Assembly: GCA_039821145.1 (NCBI GenBank)
Contig: JBCBOS010000005.1
Location: 283,916 to 347,915 of the forward strand
Source: JBCCSZ01 sp039821145
GTDB lineage: Bacteria > Bacteroidota > Bacteroidia > Chitinophagales > Saprospiraceae
Direction: 5' to 3'
Length of the DNA stretch: 64,000 bases
The position numbers and the translations under genes are program-made. The notes under the pieces are model-generated. The model was not told the DNA's origin and searched no databases. It saw only the letters and a list, made by a program, of their open reading frames with translations. Each line of letters starts with the position of its first letter. The stretch's first letter is position 1. Shown piece by piece: positions 42,958 to 50,874 of this stretch.

Positions 42958-45614
42958 TCAGACGTTTTTTTATTTGTTTGTTGGTCCTGAGCAGTTGTGC
43001 CTCTTCGCTGTGGGCGCAAGACGTACTGGACCAACGCATGGATTTTCGCATTCGGGATGCCAGCATCCGGGATGCCCTATTGGCTTTGTCTAGAGAGTCA
43101 GGGGTGAACATTGCATTCAGCAGCCAATTTTTTCCCGCCGATGAAACGGTAAGTGTGCGGGTGAAAGATGCCCGACTGGAAGACATTTTGCAGCGCATCA
43201 TCTCCCCCCACCCCATCGCCTACAAGCTGTACAAAAAACAAATCTTTCTCTACCAAAAACCGCCTCCAGAACAACAGACCTTCACCATTCGCGGCTACAT
43301 CCGCAATCGGCAATCGGGCGAAAACCTCATTGCCGCTTCTGTGTTTGCCAGCAGTCATCAAAAAGGAACCATCAGCAATGAATATGGCTTTTACAGCCTG
43401 ACACTTCCCAAAGGATTTGTGGAATTGCGCTTCAATTATTTGGGGAGCCAGGAGGTGATCAAAACCCTTGATCTGCAAGCTTCTACCAAACTGGACATCG
43501 AACTGGAGGCCATCGTGGAGTTGGAAGAAGTCGTGGTGCGGCCGACCGTCGAGGGACAATTGACCAGCAGCCCCATGATGGTGGGCGAAGAAGTCTTGGC
43601 GGGCTATCAAAGCTTTGGGCCCGACCTGGGAGGAGAAAAGGATGTGTTGCGGACCACCCACCTGATGCCGGGCGTGCAAACGGGGGCCGACGGATTGGGC
43701 GGCCTGTACATTCGCGGCGGCACCAATGGCCAAAACCTCATGCTGTTGGATGGCGTACCTGTCTACAATGCCAGCCATCTGTTGGGGCTTTTCTCCATTT
43801 ACAACTTTGGGGCCATCAGCAGTGCCCAACTCATCAAGGGCAACTTTCCGGCGCGATATGGTGGGCGCATTTCTTCCATCTTTGACGTGCGTACCAAAGA
43901 CGGCAACCGCAAGTCCTGGCAGGCCAATGCAGGCGTTGGCTTGATGACGGGCCGATTCAGTGTCGAGGGGCCCTTGTTCAACAAAAAAGCCTCCATCATC
44001 CTCAGCGGCCGATCAACCCACAGCAGCTTTTTGTCCAAACCCATCATTCAGAAGGTGTACTTCTTTGAGGAAATCGACGGCATGGACGACGAGTTTGGGT
44101 CCAATTACAATTTTTACGACCTCAACATCAAATTCAACTGGCGGCTGTCGGAAAAAGACCAGCTGCTTGCCAGCTATTACAAGGGAGGAGATCAGTTCGA
44201 TGGAGAATTTGAGGAGGAAATACCGTCGGAAGACACCCAGGAAATCACTGATTTGTATTTTGAAAACTTTCTGCAATGGGGCAATGAGCTGCTCAGCCTG
44301 CGCTGGAATCACCTCTTCAACGATCGCCTGTTTGCCAATACCCGCTTTTCCTACAGCACCTACGAAATTCAAAGTGCCATTTTGAGAGAAGTGGAATTTG
44401 AGGACAGTAACTTCTTTTCCTTTACCGAATACATATCGTCGATCACAGACATCGCCTTGCAATGGGATTTTGAATGGCACCTCACCCCCCAGCAGATCGT
44501 CCGCTTCGGTTTGGGATGGACCCGGCACCAGCTGGAGCCCTATGCCATTCAATTGGACAATGAAGAGCTGGACAACAACCCAGACTTGGAAGTCGATTCC
44601 ATCGGCTTTGGCTCCTTGACCGAATTGCTGTCGGCCCCCTTGATCGAATCAGATGAATACCATTTGTATGGCGAAAATGAGTGGCAATTTGGAGAGCATT
44701 GGCAATTGAATGCGGGCATGCGCTTGTCTGCATTTTCCAATGGAGAAATCTTCTACTTCACGCCTGAGCCTCGATTGCATTTGCGCTACACCCCCAATGA
44801 AAAGTGGCAGTACAGCATGGGCGTCAGTCACATGGCCCAATACCTGCATTTGCTGTCCCAGAGTGGCTTGAGCCTGCCCAATGACTTGTGGGTCAGCTCC
44901 TCCGATGCCTTCCGCCCACAACGCTCCTGGCAGGCAGAGGTGGGCACGCGCTGCCATCCCTTGGAGGGTTGGGTGATCCAAGCTGATCTGTACTACAAAA
45001 ACATCCAAGACTTGTTGTTCATCGACGATGATGTCGTGCCAGTAGATGTGGAAGAAGACCTGGACGATTTCATCTCTCCGGGCCAGGGGCAGGCTTATGG
45101 GCTGGAGCTGAGTCTGAAGAAAGAGCAGGGCCGCATTGGTGGCTGGCTCAATTATACGCTGGCCCGCTCCTCCCGGCAGCTCAGCACCCTCAATCTGGAG
45201 CGCGCCTTCAACTTTCAGCACGACAGTCGACACCAGATCAAACTGTTTTTGTACCAGCAGTTGGGCCAACATTTCAAGCTCGGCCTCAACTTCATCTACC
45301 AAAGTCCCCGCCCCTTGCTGGCGCTCAACAGCGAAAGCTCTTTCATCGATGTGGAAACGCTGGATGTCAACCCAGTGGGTGCCAAGAATGCCCGCCGAGG
45401 CCCCAGCTATCACCGCATGGACCTCAACCTGACGTATTCGCTCAAGCAAAAACGCCTGGCCCATACCTTTAAGATGGGTGCCTTCAATGTGTACAACAGG
45501 GACAATGCCGTCTTCCACCGGGCTTTTGCCGATGGCATTTCCAATGAATTTGACATTGAGGCAGTGTCCGTATTGGGCTTTACCCCTTCGATCTACTACG
45601 AAATCAAATTTTGA
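42954..45614 (+). CDS. TonB-dependent outer-membrane receptor with STN signalling domain
   Basis: This 886-residue receptor has a signal peptide (MIRRFFICLLVLSSCASSLW). An STN domain (MDFRIRDASIRDALLALSRE) contacts FecR. A CarboxypepD_reg-like domain (TFTIRGYIRNRQSGENLIAA) and a plug (LMPGVQTGADGLGGLYIRGG) come next, and a 22-strand barrel ends in the aromatic YYEIKF. The four-base ATGA overlap with FecR favours the start at 42954; an ATG at 42948 is also possible. No SusD-like partner follows, so it is closer to FecA-type receptors for iron complexes or small molecules than to polysaccharide systems. The substrate is unknown. Confidence 0.95.
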   Translation: MIRRFFICLLVLSSCASSLWAQDVLDQRMDFRIRDASIRDALLALSRESGVNIAFSSQFFPADETVSVRVKDARLEDILQRIISPHPIAYKLYKKQIFLYQKPPPEQQTFTIRGYIRNRQSGENLIAASVFASSHQKGTISNEYGFYSLTLPKGFVELRFNYLGSQEVIKTLDLQASTKLDIELEAIVELEEVVVRPTVEGQLTSSPMMVGEEVLAGYQSFGPDLGGEKDVLRTTHLMPGVQTGADGLGGLYIRGGTNGQNLMLLDGVPVYNASHLLGLFSIYNFGAISSAQLIKGNFPARYGGRISSIFDVRTKDGNRKSWQANAGVGLMTGRFSVEGPLFNKKASIILSGRSTHSSFLSKPIIQKVYFFEEIDGMDDEFGSNYNFYDLNIKFNWRLSEKDQLLASYYKGGDQFDGEFEEEIPSEDTQEITDLYFENFLQWGNELLSLRWNHLFNDRLFANTRFSYSTYEIQSAILREVEFEDSNFFSFTEYISSITDIALQWDFEWHLTPQQIVRFGLGWTRHQLEPYAIQLDNEELDNNPDLEVDSIGFGSLTELLSAPLIESDEYHLYGENEWQFGEHWQLNAGMRLSAFSNGEIFYFTPEPRLHLRYTPNEKWQYSMGVSHMAQYLHLLSQSGLSLPNDLWVSSSDAFRPQRSWQAEVGTRCHPLEGWVIQADLYYKNIQDLLFIDDDVVPVDVEEDLDDFISPGQGQAYGLELSLKKEQGRIGGWLNYTLARSSRQLSTLNLERAFNFQHDSRHQIKLFLYQQLGQHFKLGLNFIYQSPRPLLALNSESSFIDVETLDVNPVGAKNARRGPSYHRMDLNLTYSLKQKRLAHTFKMGAFNVYNRDNAVFHRAFADGISNEFDIEAVSVLGFTPSIYYEIKF

Positions 45615-45623
45615 GGGGCGTCT

Positions 45624-45917
45624 TTATCCGTTGAGTTTTTGATCTTTGCTTTTGGCCAGTGCTCGGTACATGGCATTGGTGAATTTCCGGAAGAGTTGTC
45701 CCAGGTCTTCTGACTTGTGAGAGAGGATGATGTCATTGCCGGGGATGCCCAGCCGCATGTTGATCAAGTAGGTCTTGGGTGAGTTCCCCTCGGTATTGAG
45801 AAAGACATTGACGTAGAGGAGCTGATGGAATTTTTCGCTCAACTGGTACAGCTTCCATTTGATGAAACGCAAATACTTGTTGGGCAATTGAGCATTGTTT
45901 CTGATGATGATCTTCAT
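45624..45917 (-). CDS. HPF/RaiA-like ribosome-associated protein
   Basis: This 97-residue protein reads MKIIIRNNAQLPNKYLRFIK, then strands VNVFLNTEGNSPKTYLINMR and a C-terminal helix. The size and beta-alpha-beta-beta-beta-alpha order fit short ribosome hibernation factors, which bind the 30S decoding region in starving cells. The identification rests on fold pattern, not on a strict motif, so other small RNA-binding roles remain possible. It is convergent with the receptor gene (nine bases between stops). Confidence 0.6.
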   Translation of the reverse strand: MKIIIRNNAQLPNKYLRFIKWKLYQLSEKFHQLLYVNVFLNTEGNSPKTYLINMRLGIPGNDIILSHKSEDLGQLFRKFTNAMYRALAKSKDQKLNG

Positions 45918-45982
45918 AATTTGGTAATGATTTAGGTATTTGATCTTTGAGAGTAAGTATGAGCTTGTTTACAGTAGACGTT

Positions 45983-46019
45983 AAAAAAAAATCAGGCGGG
46001 TAATTAACGATTACCCGCC
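45983..46019 (-). terminator. Terminator of the SPFH protein gene
   Basis: A perfect 10-bp stem (45995-46004 with 46010-46019) with a 5-base loop is followed on the minus strand by a run of T (A8-9 at 45983-45991 on +). It separates the SPFH gene from the HPF-like gene downstream. Confidence 0.85.
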
Positions 46020-46091
46020 CACGTGTATTATTAGAGTATGAAATAGGATCGTATGTGTGTCTGTCGTGGGACAGCCTCACTCCGCCTCCGA

Positions 46092-46925
46092 TCAGTTGCC
46101 ACGTGTGCCACTGAGCTTCATTGGCGTTGAGGTTGAGGTGTTTTCTGTCTCCATGATCATTGGCAAGTCTCCGTCGGTGATGATGATTTTGGCATTTGGA
46201 GAATTGGCCAACTGCTGGAAGGCTTCGATGGATTTGAACTGTAGAATCTTCGCATCCAATCCCTCTGCAATGATCAGCTGTGCATCTCTGACACCCTCTG
46301 CCTCAATTCTCTTTTGCTCTGCTTCTCTTTTGGCTTGTTGGAGGACGAATTCCATGCGCTGGGCTTGCTGCTCAGCTTCCAGTTTGTCTTCAATGGCCCT
46401 TGCCAGGCTGCGCGGCAGTTGGATGCTCTTTAGCAATACCGCTTCTACTTCGATTCCTTTTCCATCCATCAGGACCATCATCTGGTCGCGAATGGCTTTT
46501 TCAATGGTGGCGCGTTCTCCTGTGTGCATGTCTTTGGCAAAAAAGCGGGAGGTGACATCCGCCACAGCAGATCTAAATACAGGTAATATCACATTCTGCT
46601 CATATTCCATGCCGATACTGCGGAGCAACTGAGGAGCCTTCTTTCCATCGATGTTGTAGAGGATGGATACTTCAGACAAAATGGTCAGACCTTCCTTGGA
46701 CGGAATGGTCAATTCTACCTCCAGATTCTCCGTTCTCGTGGATACTTTGAGTACACGTGCTGTGAAAGGATTGTACATTTTCAAGCCTTTGTCATAGGAC
46801 TTGTTGTCGTAGGAACCGAGCTTGCGCAAGACGCCTACCTCTCCCTCCCGGATGGTCGCACAACTGGCCAGGGAAACAACAATTGCGATAAAGAACACAG
46901 GCCTTAGGACTTTCCATACTTTCAT
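46092..46925 (-). CDS. Prohibitin/SPFH (band 7) protein with a lipobox
   Basis: This 277-residue protein begins MKVWKVLRPVFFIAIVVSLA followed by SCATIREGEVGVLRKLG. The LASC motif is a lipobox, so the protein is probably a lipoprotein rather than a normal transmembrane SPFH protein. The band 7 domain (about 25-190) includes the prohibitin-like EVSILYNIDGKKAPQLLRSI and IQLPRSLARAIEDKLEAEQQ. A long coiled coil with AEQKRIEAEGVRDAQLIIAE follows. SPFH proteins form large ring scaffolds in membranes. It is monocistronic with a clear terminator. Confidence 0.9.
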   Translation of the reverse strand: MKVWKVLRPVFFIAIVVSLASCATIREGEVGVLRKLGSYDNKSYDKGLKMYNPFTARVLKVSTRTENLEVELTIPSKEGLTILSEVSILYNIDGKKAPQLLRSIGMEYEQNVILPVFRSAVADVTSRFFAKDMHTGERATIEKAIRDQMMVLMDGKGIEVEAVLLKSIQLPRSLARAIEDKLEAEQQAQRMEFVLQQAKREAEQKRIEAEGVRDAQLIIAEGLDAKILQFKSIEAFQQLANSPNAKIIITDGDLPMIMETENTSTSTPMKLSGTRGN

Positions 46926-47230
46926 AATTAGGAGTTTTTTAGAATGATCAAATAATTGACTATCAATATCTTATGTACATATAATTGGTCATAATCGAAC
47001 TTTAGCTATCATTGCAAATAGTGTTGCTATCATTCGCAATTTACAACAGGAAAACCCTCACTTTGTTCGATGAAAAAGTAAAAAACTCAAGCCAACAATA
47101 GTTTTACTCTCAGAAGTGATAGCCATGCAACTTTTCGCGATTCTCGTTGTTGGTATTTTTGAAGAAATCACACATCATAAGTCATCGCACAGAATGGCCC
47201 TTGGGCTCTTTTTCTGTCGACCCAAAGAGT
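46926..47230. other. AT-rich intergenic region between divergent genes
   Basis: These 305 bases separate the divergent SPFH and TPR genes. I see no protein-like frame, stable hairpin or perfect minus-7 element. A repeated TGCTATCATT-like phrase (around 47004-47035: AGCTATCATTGCAAAT and TGCTATCATTCGCAAT) might be an operator half-site pair, but this is weak. Confidence 0.35.
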
Positions 47231-48472
47231 ATGAGTATGAGAAGCATCCCATTCATTTTTGTCCTGATTTTGTGTCAAACATTTCTCAGCGCCCAAACGC
47301 GCCGCATGGCCAGCCCAGAGCAGGGCCGCACTTTCACCACCCAAAATCAAAACCGCACCATCCTGCCCATCCTCCAAATGGCCGATCGGCAAATCCGGGT
47401 ATTGGATTACGAAAACGCATTCCTGACCCTGGAAAATGCTGTGGCCCAAAACCCCAATGCCGCCGAAGCCTTTCTGCTCAGGGCGAAGGTCAAGCACATC
47501 ATCGGGATGAGCACAGACGCCGCTGTCGATGTACAGGAGGCCTATCGCCTCAATCCTTATGCAGCCGACTTGTATGGCTACAATGGCAACAGCGGACTTC
47601 TGAGGGTATTGTCTTTCGAACCGGAGCAAATCCTGCAGGAGTTGTCCACTTATCAAAAGATGCATTATTATTTCAAGGCATTGGACCAGCGGATGATGCA
47701 GCAAAAGGTGGCCAATGACGAGGCGAGTTGGCTGACTCAGATTCTGGAAAAATTGGAAGCTGGTGACTTGGAGGAAGCCCGCCAGTTGTTGGACAAGGAG
47801 ATGGACAAGTACCCAAAATCTGCCATGGCACACGATCTCAATGGACTGGTTTTGGGATTGGAATCGGACAATGCGGCGGCGGTGAAAGCCCTCAACAAGG
47901 CCGTAGACCTCGATCCTGGCTATGCCATGGCCTGGTACAATCAGGGGCGAATCGAGCACAAGTTGGGCAATCTCAACAGGGCAAAAAAATCTTTGGACAG
48001 GGCCATCGAAATCGATGATCAACTCGACAAGGCCAGGTTTGAAAGAGCCCGCGTCCTCAAAGCCCTGGGCGACAGAGAAAGTGCCCTCGCAGATTACAAT
48101 GCCATCATCAGAAATCAGGGAGAAAATTATGCAGAGGCCTATCTCAACAGAGGCTTGACCCAAAAGATGCTGGGCTTGTATGGCGATGCACTGACCGACT
48201 TGACCCAAGTCATTCGCGCCAATCCAGACAATGCCGAGCTGTGGAAAAATCGAGGCAACCTACACCTGCTGTTAGGTCTGAACAACAAAGCCATCGACGA
48301 TTACAACCAAGCGCTCAAGCTGAATCGCTCCTATGCAGAGGCCTATTACAATCGCGCCATTGTACACTTGTTGTTCTACGACAAAATCTCGGCCTGTGCT
48401 GATTTGCAGGAGAGCATCGACTTGGGATTCGAGCGAGCGGTGGAAATGAAACAGTACTTCTGTACCGAATGA
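47231..48472 (+). CDS. Exported TPR protein
   Basis: This 413-residue protein has a signal peptide (MSMRSIPFIFVLILCQTFLS, ending at AQ) and then nine or so TPR units, for example DLDPGYAMAWYNQGRIEHKL, YAEAYLNRGLTQKMLGLYGD and NAELWKNRGNLHLLLG. The last unit carries ACADLQESIDLGFERAVEMK, a Sel1/TPR ending common in Bacteroidota. It is probably a periplasmic scaffold. The longer frame from 47147 lacks a signal. A good terminator follows 43 bases after the stop. Confidence 0.9.
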   Translation: MSMRSIPFIFVLILCQTFLSAQTRRMASPEQGRTFTTQNQNRTILPILQMADRQIRVLDYENAFLTLENAVAQNPNAAEAFLLRAKVKHIIGMSTDAAVDVQEAYRLNPYAADLYGYNGNSGLLRVLSFEPEQILQELSTYQKMHYYFKALDQRMMQQKVANDEASWLTQILEKLEAGDLEEARQLLDKEMDKYPKSAMAHDLNGLVLGLESDNAAAVKALNKAVDLDPGYAMAWYNQGRIEHKLGNLNRAKKSLDRAIEIDDQLDKARFERARVLKALGDRESALADYNAIIRNQGENYAEAYLNRGLTQKMLGLYGDALTDLTQVIRANPDNAELWKNRGNLHLLLGLNNKAIDDYNQALKLNRSYAEAYYNRAIVHLLFYDKISACADLQESIDLGFERAVEMKQYFCTE

Positions 48473-48515
48473 CGCCATCAAAAGCAAACCTTTACCATTC
48501 TATTTTATATCAGGT

Positions 48516-48549
48516 GGAAGATGTCTCCAGGGCGTCTTCCATTTTTTTT
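48516..48549 (+). terminator. Terminator of the TPR gene
   Basis: An 8-bp stem (48516-48523 with 48533-48540, one G-T pair) is followed by AT8. The 170 bases after it, up to the next start, are AT-rich leader without visible coding sequence. Confidence 0.8.
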
Positions 48550-48720
48550 GACCCCATTTTCACTTTTTTTCAAAAAAAATTCAAAAGCCATAGGGGAAGG
48601 ACTTCTCTCAGCTGTCTGGTTATCGAAAACGCTTAAAAAAATTCACAGCGACTGGAACGGGCCGATCAATTGACACTTGATCGGGCGACCATCTCATTAC
48701 TCAACCAAACATAGTAACAA

Positions 48721-49770
48721 ATGATTGACAACCAAAAAATGATCCTGAGACTCACATCCGCACTCTTCATGGCCTGCCTGTTTTTCCTGACCGCTTGCAA
48801 CAAAGACGAGCCCTTGGACTTGCAGAGCAGCACAAACAACGTCAACCAACAAGACAGTGACCGGAGCATTTTCCAACTGCAGCAACAACGCCAACTGAAC
48901 GCCCCCCAATCGGACAGCACCGAAATCGAAGAAGAATTTGAATGTTTCCAACTCGTATATCCCGTCACGGTCGTTCTCCCAGGCCAAGGCAATCAAACTG
49001 TCAACAACGAAGATGATCTTTTCATTGCCATCGACAGCTGGTACGAGCAAAATCCCGATTCAGAAGAGGACCCCACCCTGGAATTTCCCGTGGAGGTCAT
49101 CCTGGAAGATGGCAGCACACAACAAATCAATGATGAAGAGGCCCTTTGCGAACTGTTTGACCTCTGCTTTGAGGAGGAAGAGTGGGAAGAAGAAGATGAC
49201 TTTTGCTTTGACATCGTCTATCCCGTCACACTGAATTTGCCCGACGGAAGCTCTGTAGAGGTCAATGACGACGACGCTTTGTACGATGCGGTGGATGCTT
49301 GGTACGATGCCAATCCCAACGACACCAGCGAGAATTTCAGCTTTGACTACCCCATTGAGGTCATTCTCGATGACGACAGCCGCCAGTCCATCAACAGCAA
49401 TGAAGAATTGGAAGAGCTGATCGATGCTTGTGAGGAGGAATTCCACGAAGACTGCTTTACCTTCAATTTTCCCCTGACAGTTGTTCTACCAGATGGCACC
49501 ACTTTGACAGCCGACAATGAGGAGCAATTTGAAGATGGCCTGGATGCCTGGTACGACGCCAATCCCGACAGCGAGGAAGATCCCCAATTCCAATATCCAA
49601 TAGAGGTAACCCTAGACGACGGTAGTGTCCAACAGATCAATGATGAAGAGGAGCTGATCGACTTATTTGAAGAGTGCTACGGAGAAATCTGCCCGGAAGA
49701 GGAAGAAGGCCGCATGATCCGCCGCTCGCCTCAGACCACCGTCCAACGCGCAGCCATTGGATTGCAATAA
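48721..49770 (+). CDS. Acidic repeat lipoprotein
   Basis: This 349-residue protein has the lipobox LTAC in LFMACLFFLTACNKDEP (an alternative start is at 48739). The mature protein is very acidic and built of three units of about 85 residues. Each unit has a first half with YPVTVVLPDG.., a helix ending in DAWYDANP, a second half (F)PIEVILDDGS.QQIN, and a helix ending in Cys. Paired cysteines recur at the borders (ECFQL, LCFEEE, FCFDI, EECYGEICPE). The end is abruptly basic (GRMIRRSPQTTVQRAAIGLQ). I do not recognise a named domain. Calcium or other cation binding at the cell surface is a reasonable guess, but only a guess. Confidence 0.82.
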   Translation: MIDNQKMILRLTSALFMACLFFLTACNKDEPLDLQSSTNNVNQQDSDRSIFQLQQQRQLNAPQSDSTEIEEEFECFQLVYPVTVVLPGQGNQTVNNEDDLFIAIDSWYEQNPDSEEDPTLEFPVEVILEDGSTQQINDEEALCELFDLCFEEEEWEEEDDFCFDIVYPVTLNLPDGSSVEVNDDDALYDAVDAWYDANPNDTSENFSFDYPIEVILDDDSRQSINSNEELEELIDACEEEFHEDCFTFNFPLTVVLPDGTTLTADNEEQFEDGLDAWYDANPDSEEDPQFQYPIEVTLDDGSVQQINDEEELIDLFEECYGEICPEEEEGRMIRRSPQTTVQRAAIGLQ

Positions 49771-49836
49771 AGAAAATAGCGTAGTCTGGAATCCATACGC
49801 ATAGGTTCCGGGGGCATATTGCCCAGACTAGATACC

Positions 49837-49874
49837 ATCCTGGCGATCTCCTTGTAGATTGCCAGGATTTTTTT
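49837..49874 (+). terminator. Terminator of the acidic lipoprotein gene
   Basis: An 8-bp stem (49837-49844 with 49861-49868), extended by an inner ATCT/AGAT pairing, is followed by T7. Confidence 0.85.
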
Positions 49875-49971
49875 GTCTCACATTCTGACCAGCGGCAGCA
49901 ATTCCATTCTTTTCCAATCCCTCATTCAATGGAAGAGTGTATCTTTGGGAAAACGAACCCCCAAAGACGCT

Positions 49972-50748
49972 ATGATTGCGCAAACCCTTTACATCACCGG
50001 AGGAATCGTGCTCAGCCCAGTCCTCCCCTTCATGGCCCTACAAGGCAAAAAGATCAGGGCCAATATGCAGGACCTACCCGATGCTGCCCCTCCCTACGAA
50101 GGAGAGGTGGGAGACAGCGGACACAGACTGCGCATTCTCGGCCTGGGCGAATCCACCATTGCTGGGGTTGGGGTGGAACAAATGGAGCAAAGCATCACCG
50201 CCCACATTGCCCGCCATTTGCAACGGCAACTCGACTGTCCCTTCCAATGGGAAGTCATCGGACGGAGTGGGTACACGGCCCAGAAGGTCAGTGAAGAGTT
50301 GGTGCCACTCATCCCATCACAAGACTACGATCTGATCGTGATCGGGTTGGGGGGAAATGATACCTTTTTGCTGACCAGTCCTCGCCAATGGCAAAAAAGC
50401 ATCCAAGAGCTGATCACTTGCATCCGCCGCCAAGGTCACAAAAGCCCCATTTTGTTCATCAATGTCCCGCCGGTCCACGAGTTCCTCGTTTTCCCCTGGC
50501 ACTTCAAATTGGTACTGGGCAGATTGGTGCGGCTGCACAGCTATGTCCTCAAGCAGGTCGCCTACCGGGCCGATCAGGTCCATTACATGCAAGACAAAAT
50601 CCATCTGAGCGACATGATGCAACGGGTCCCCTACCCCACTCAACCGACGGATTACTTCAGCGATGGGGTGCATCCATCCGAGCTCACCTACCGACTGTGG
50701 GCCCAACAGATTGCAGAATTCATCCTCGAACGCCAGCTGATTGGCTAG
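49972..50748 (+). CDS. SGNH/GDSL-type hydrolase
   Basis: This 258-residue hydrolase has block I as LRILGLGESTIAGVG (GES instead of GDS, with the nucleophile Ser), block III as IGLGGNDTFLL with the oxyanion Asn, and block V as SDGVHPSELTY with the catalytic Asp and His. A hydrophobic N-terminus (MIAQTLYITGGIVLSPVLPF) may act as a membrane anchor. The start at 49972 is chosen because the longer frame begins at a TTG inside the preceding terminator. The substrate is unknown; related enzymes are lipases and acetyl esterases. Confidence 0.88.
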   Translation: MIAQTLYITGGIVLSPVLPFMALQGKKIRANMQDLPDAAPPYEGEVGDSGHRLRILGLGESTIAGVGVEQMEQSITAHIARHLQRQLDCPFQWEVIGRSGYTAQKVSEELVPLIPSQDYDLIVIGLGGNDTFLLTSPRQWQKSIQELITCIRRQGHKSPILFINVPPVHEFLVFPWHFKLVLGRLVRLHSYVLKQVAYRADQVHYMQDKIHLSDMMQRVPYPTQPTDYFSDGVHPSELTYRLWAQQIAEFILERQLIG

Positions 50749-50807
50749 GTTTTGTCACTTTTTTGAAGCAGAATCAACTTTCCTCCTACAGAGTCCATTT
50801 ATTCCGC

Positions 50808-50815
50808 TACCTTTG
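50808..50815 (+). promoter_or_regulatory. Minus-7 element of the helicase gene
   Basis: TACCTTTG matches TAnnTTTG exactly, 59 bases before the helicase ATG. No TTG sits at ideal spacing upstream. Confidence 0.42.
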
Positions 50816-50874
50816 CGCCCTATTTTGGCTGGCATCCAAAAAAAGTCGGCTTTGTACGAATTGAATAAAACAAT

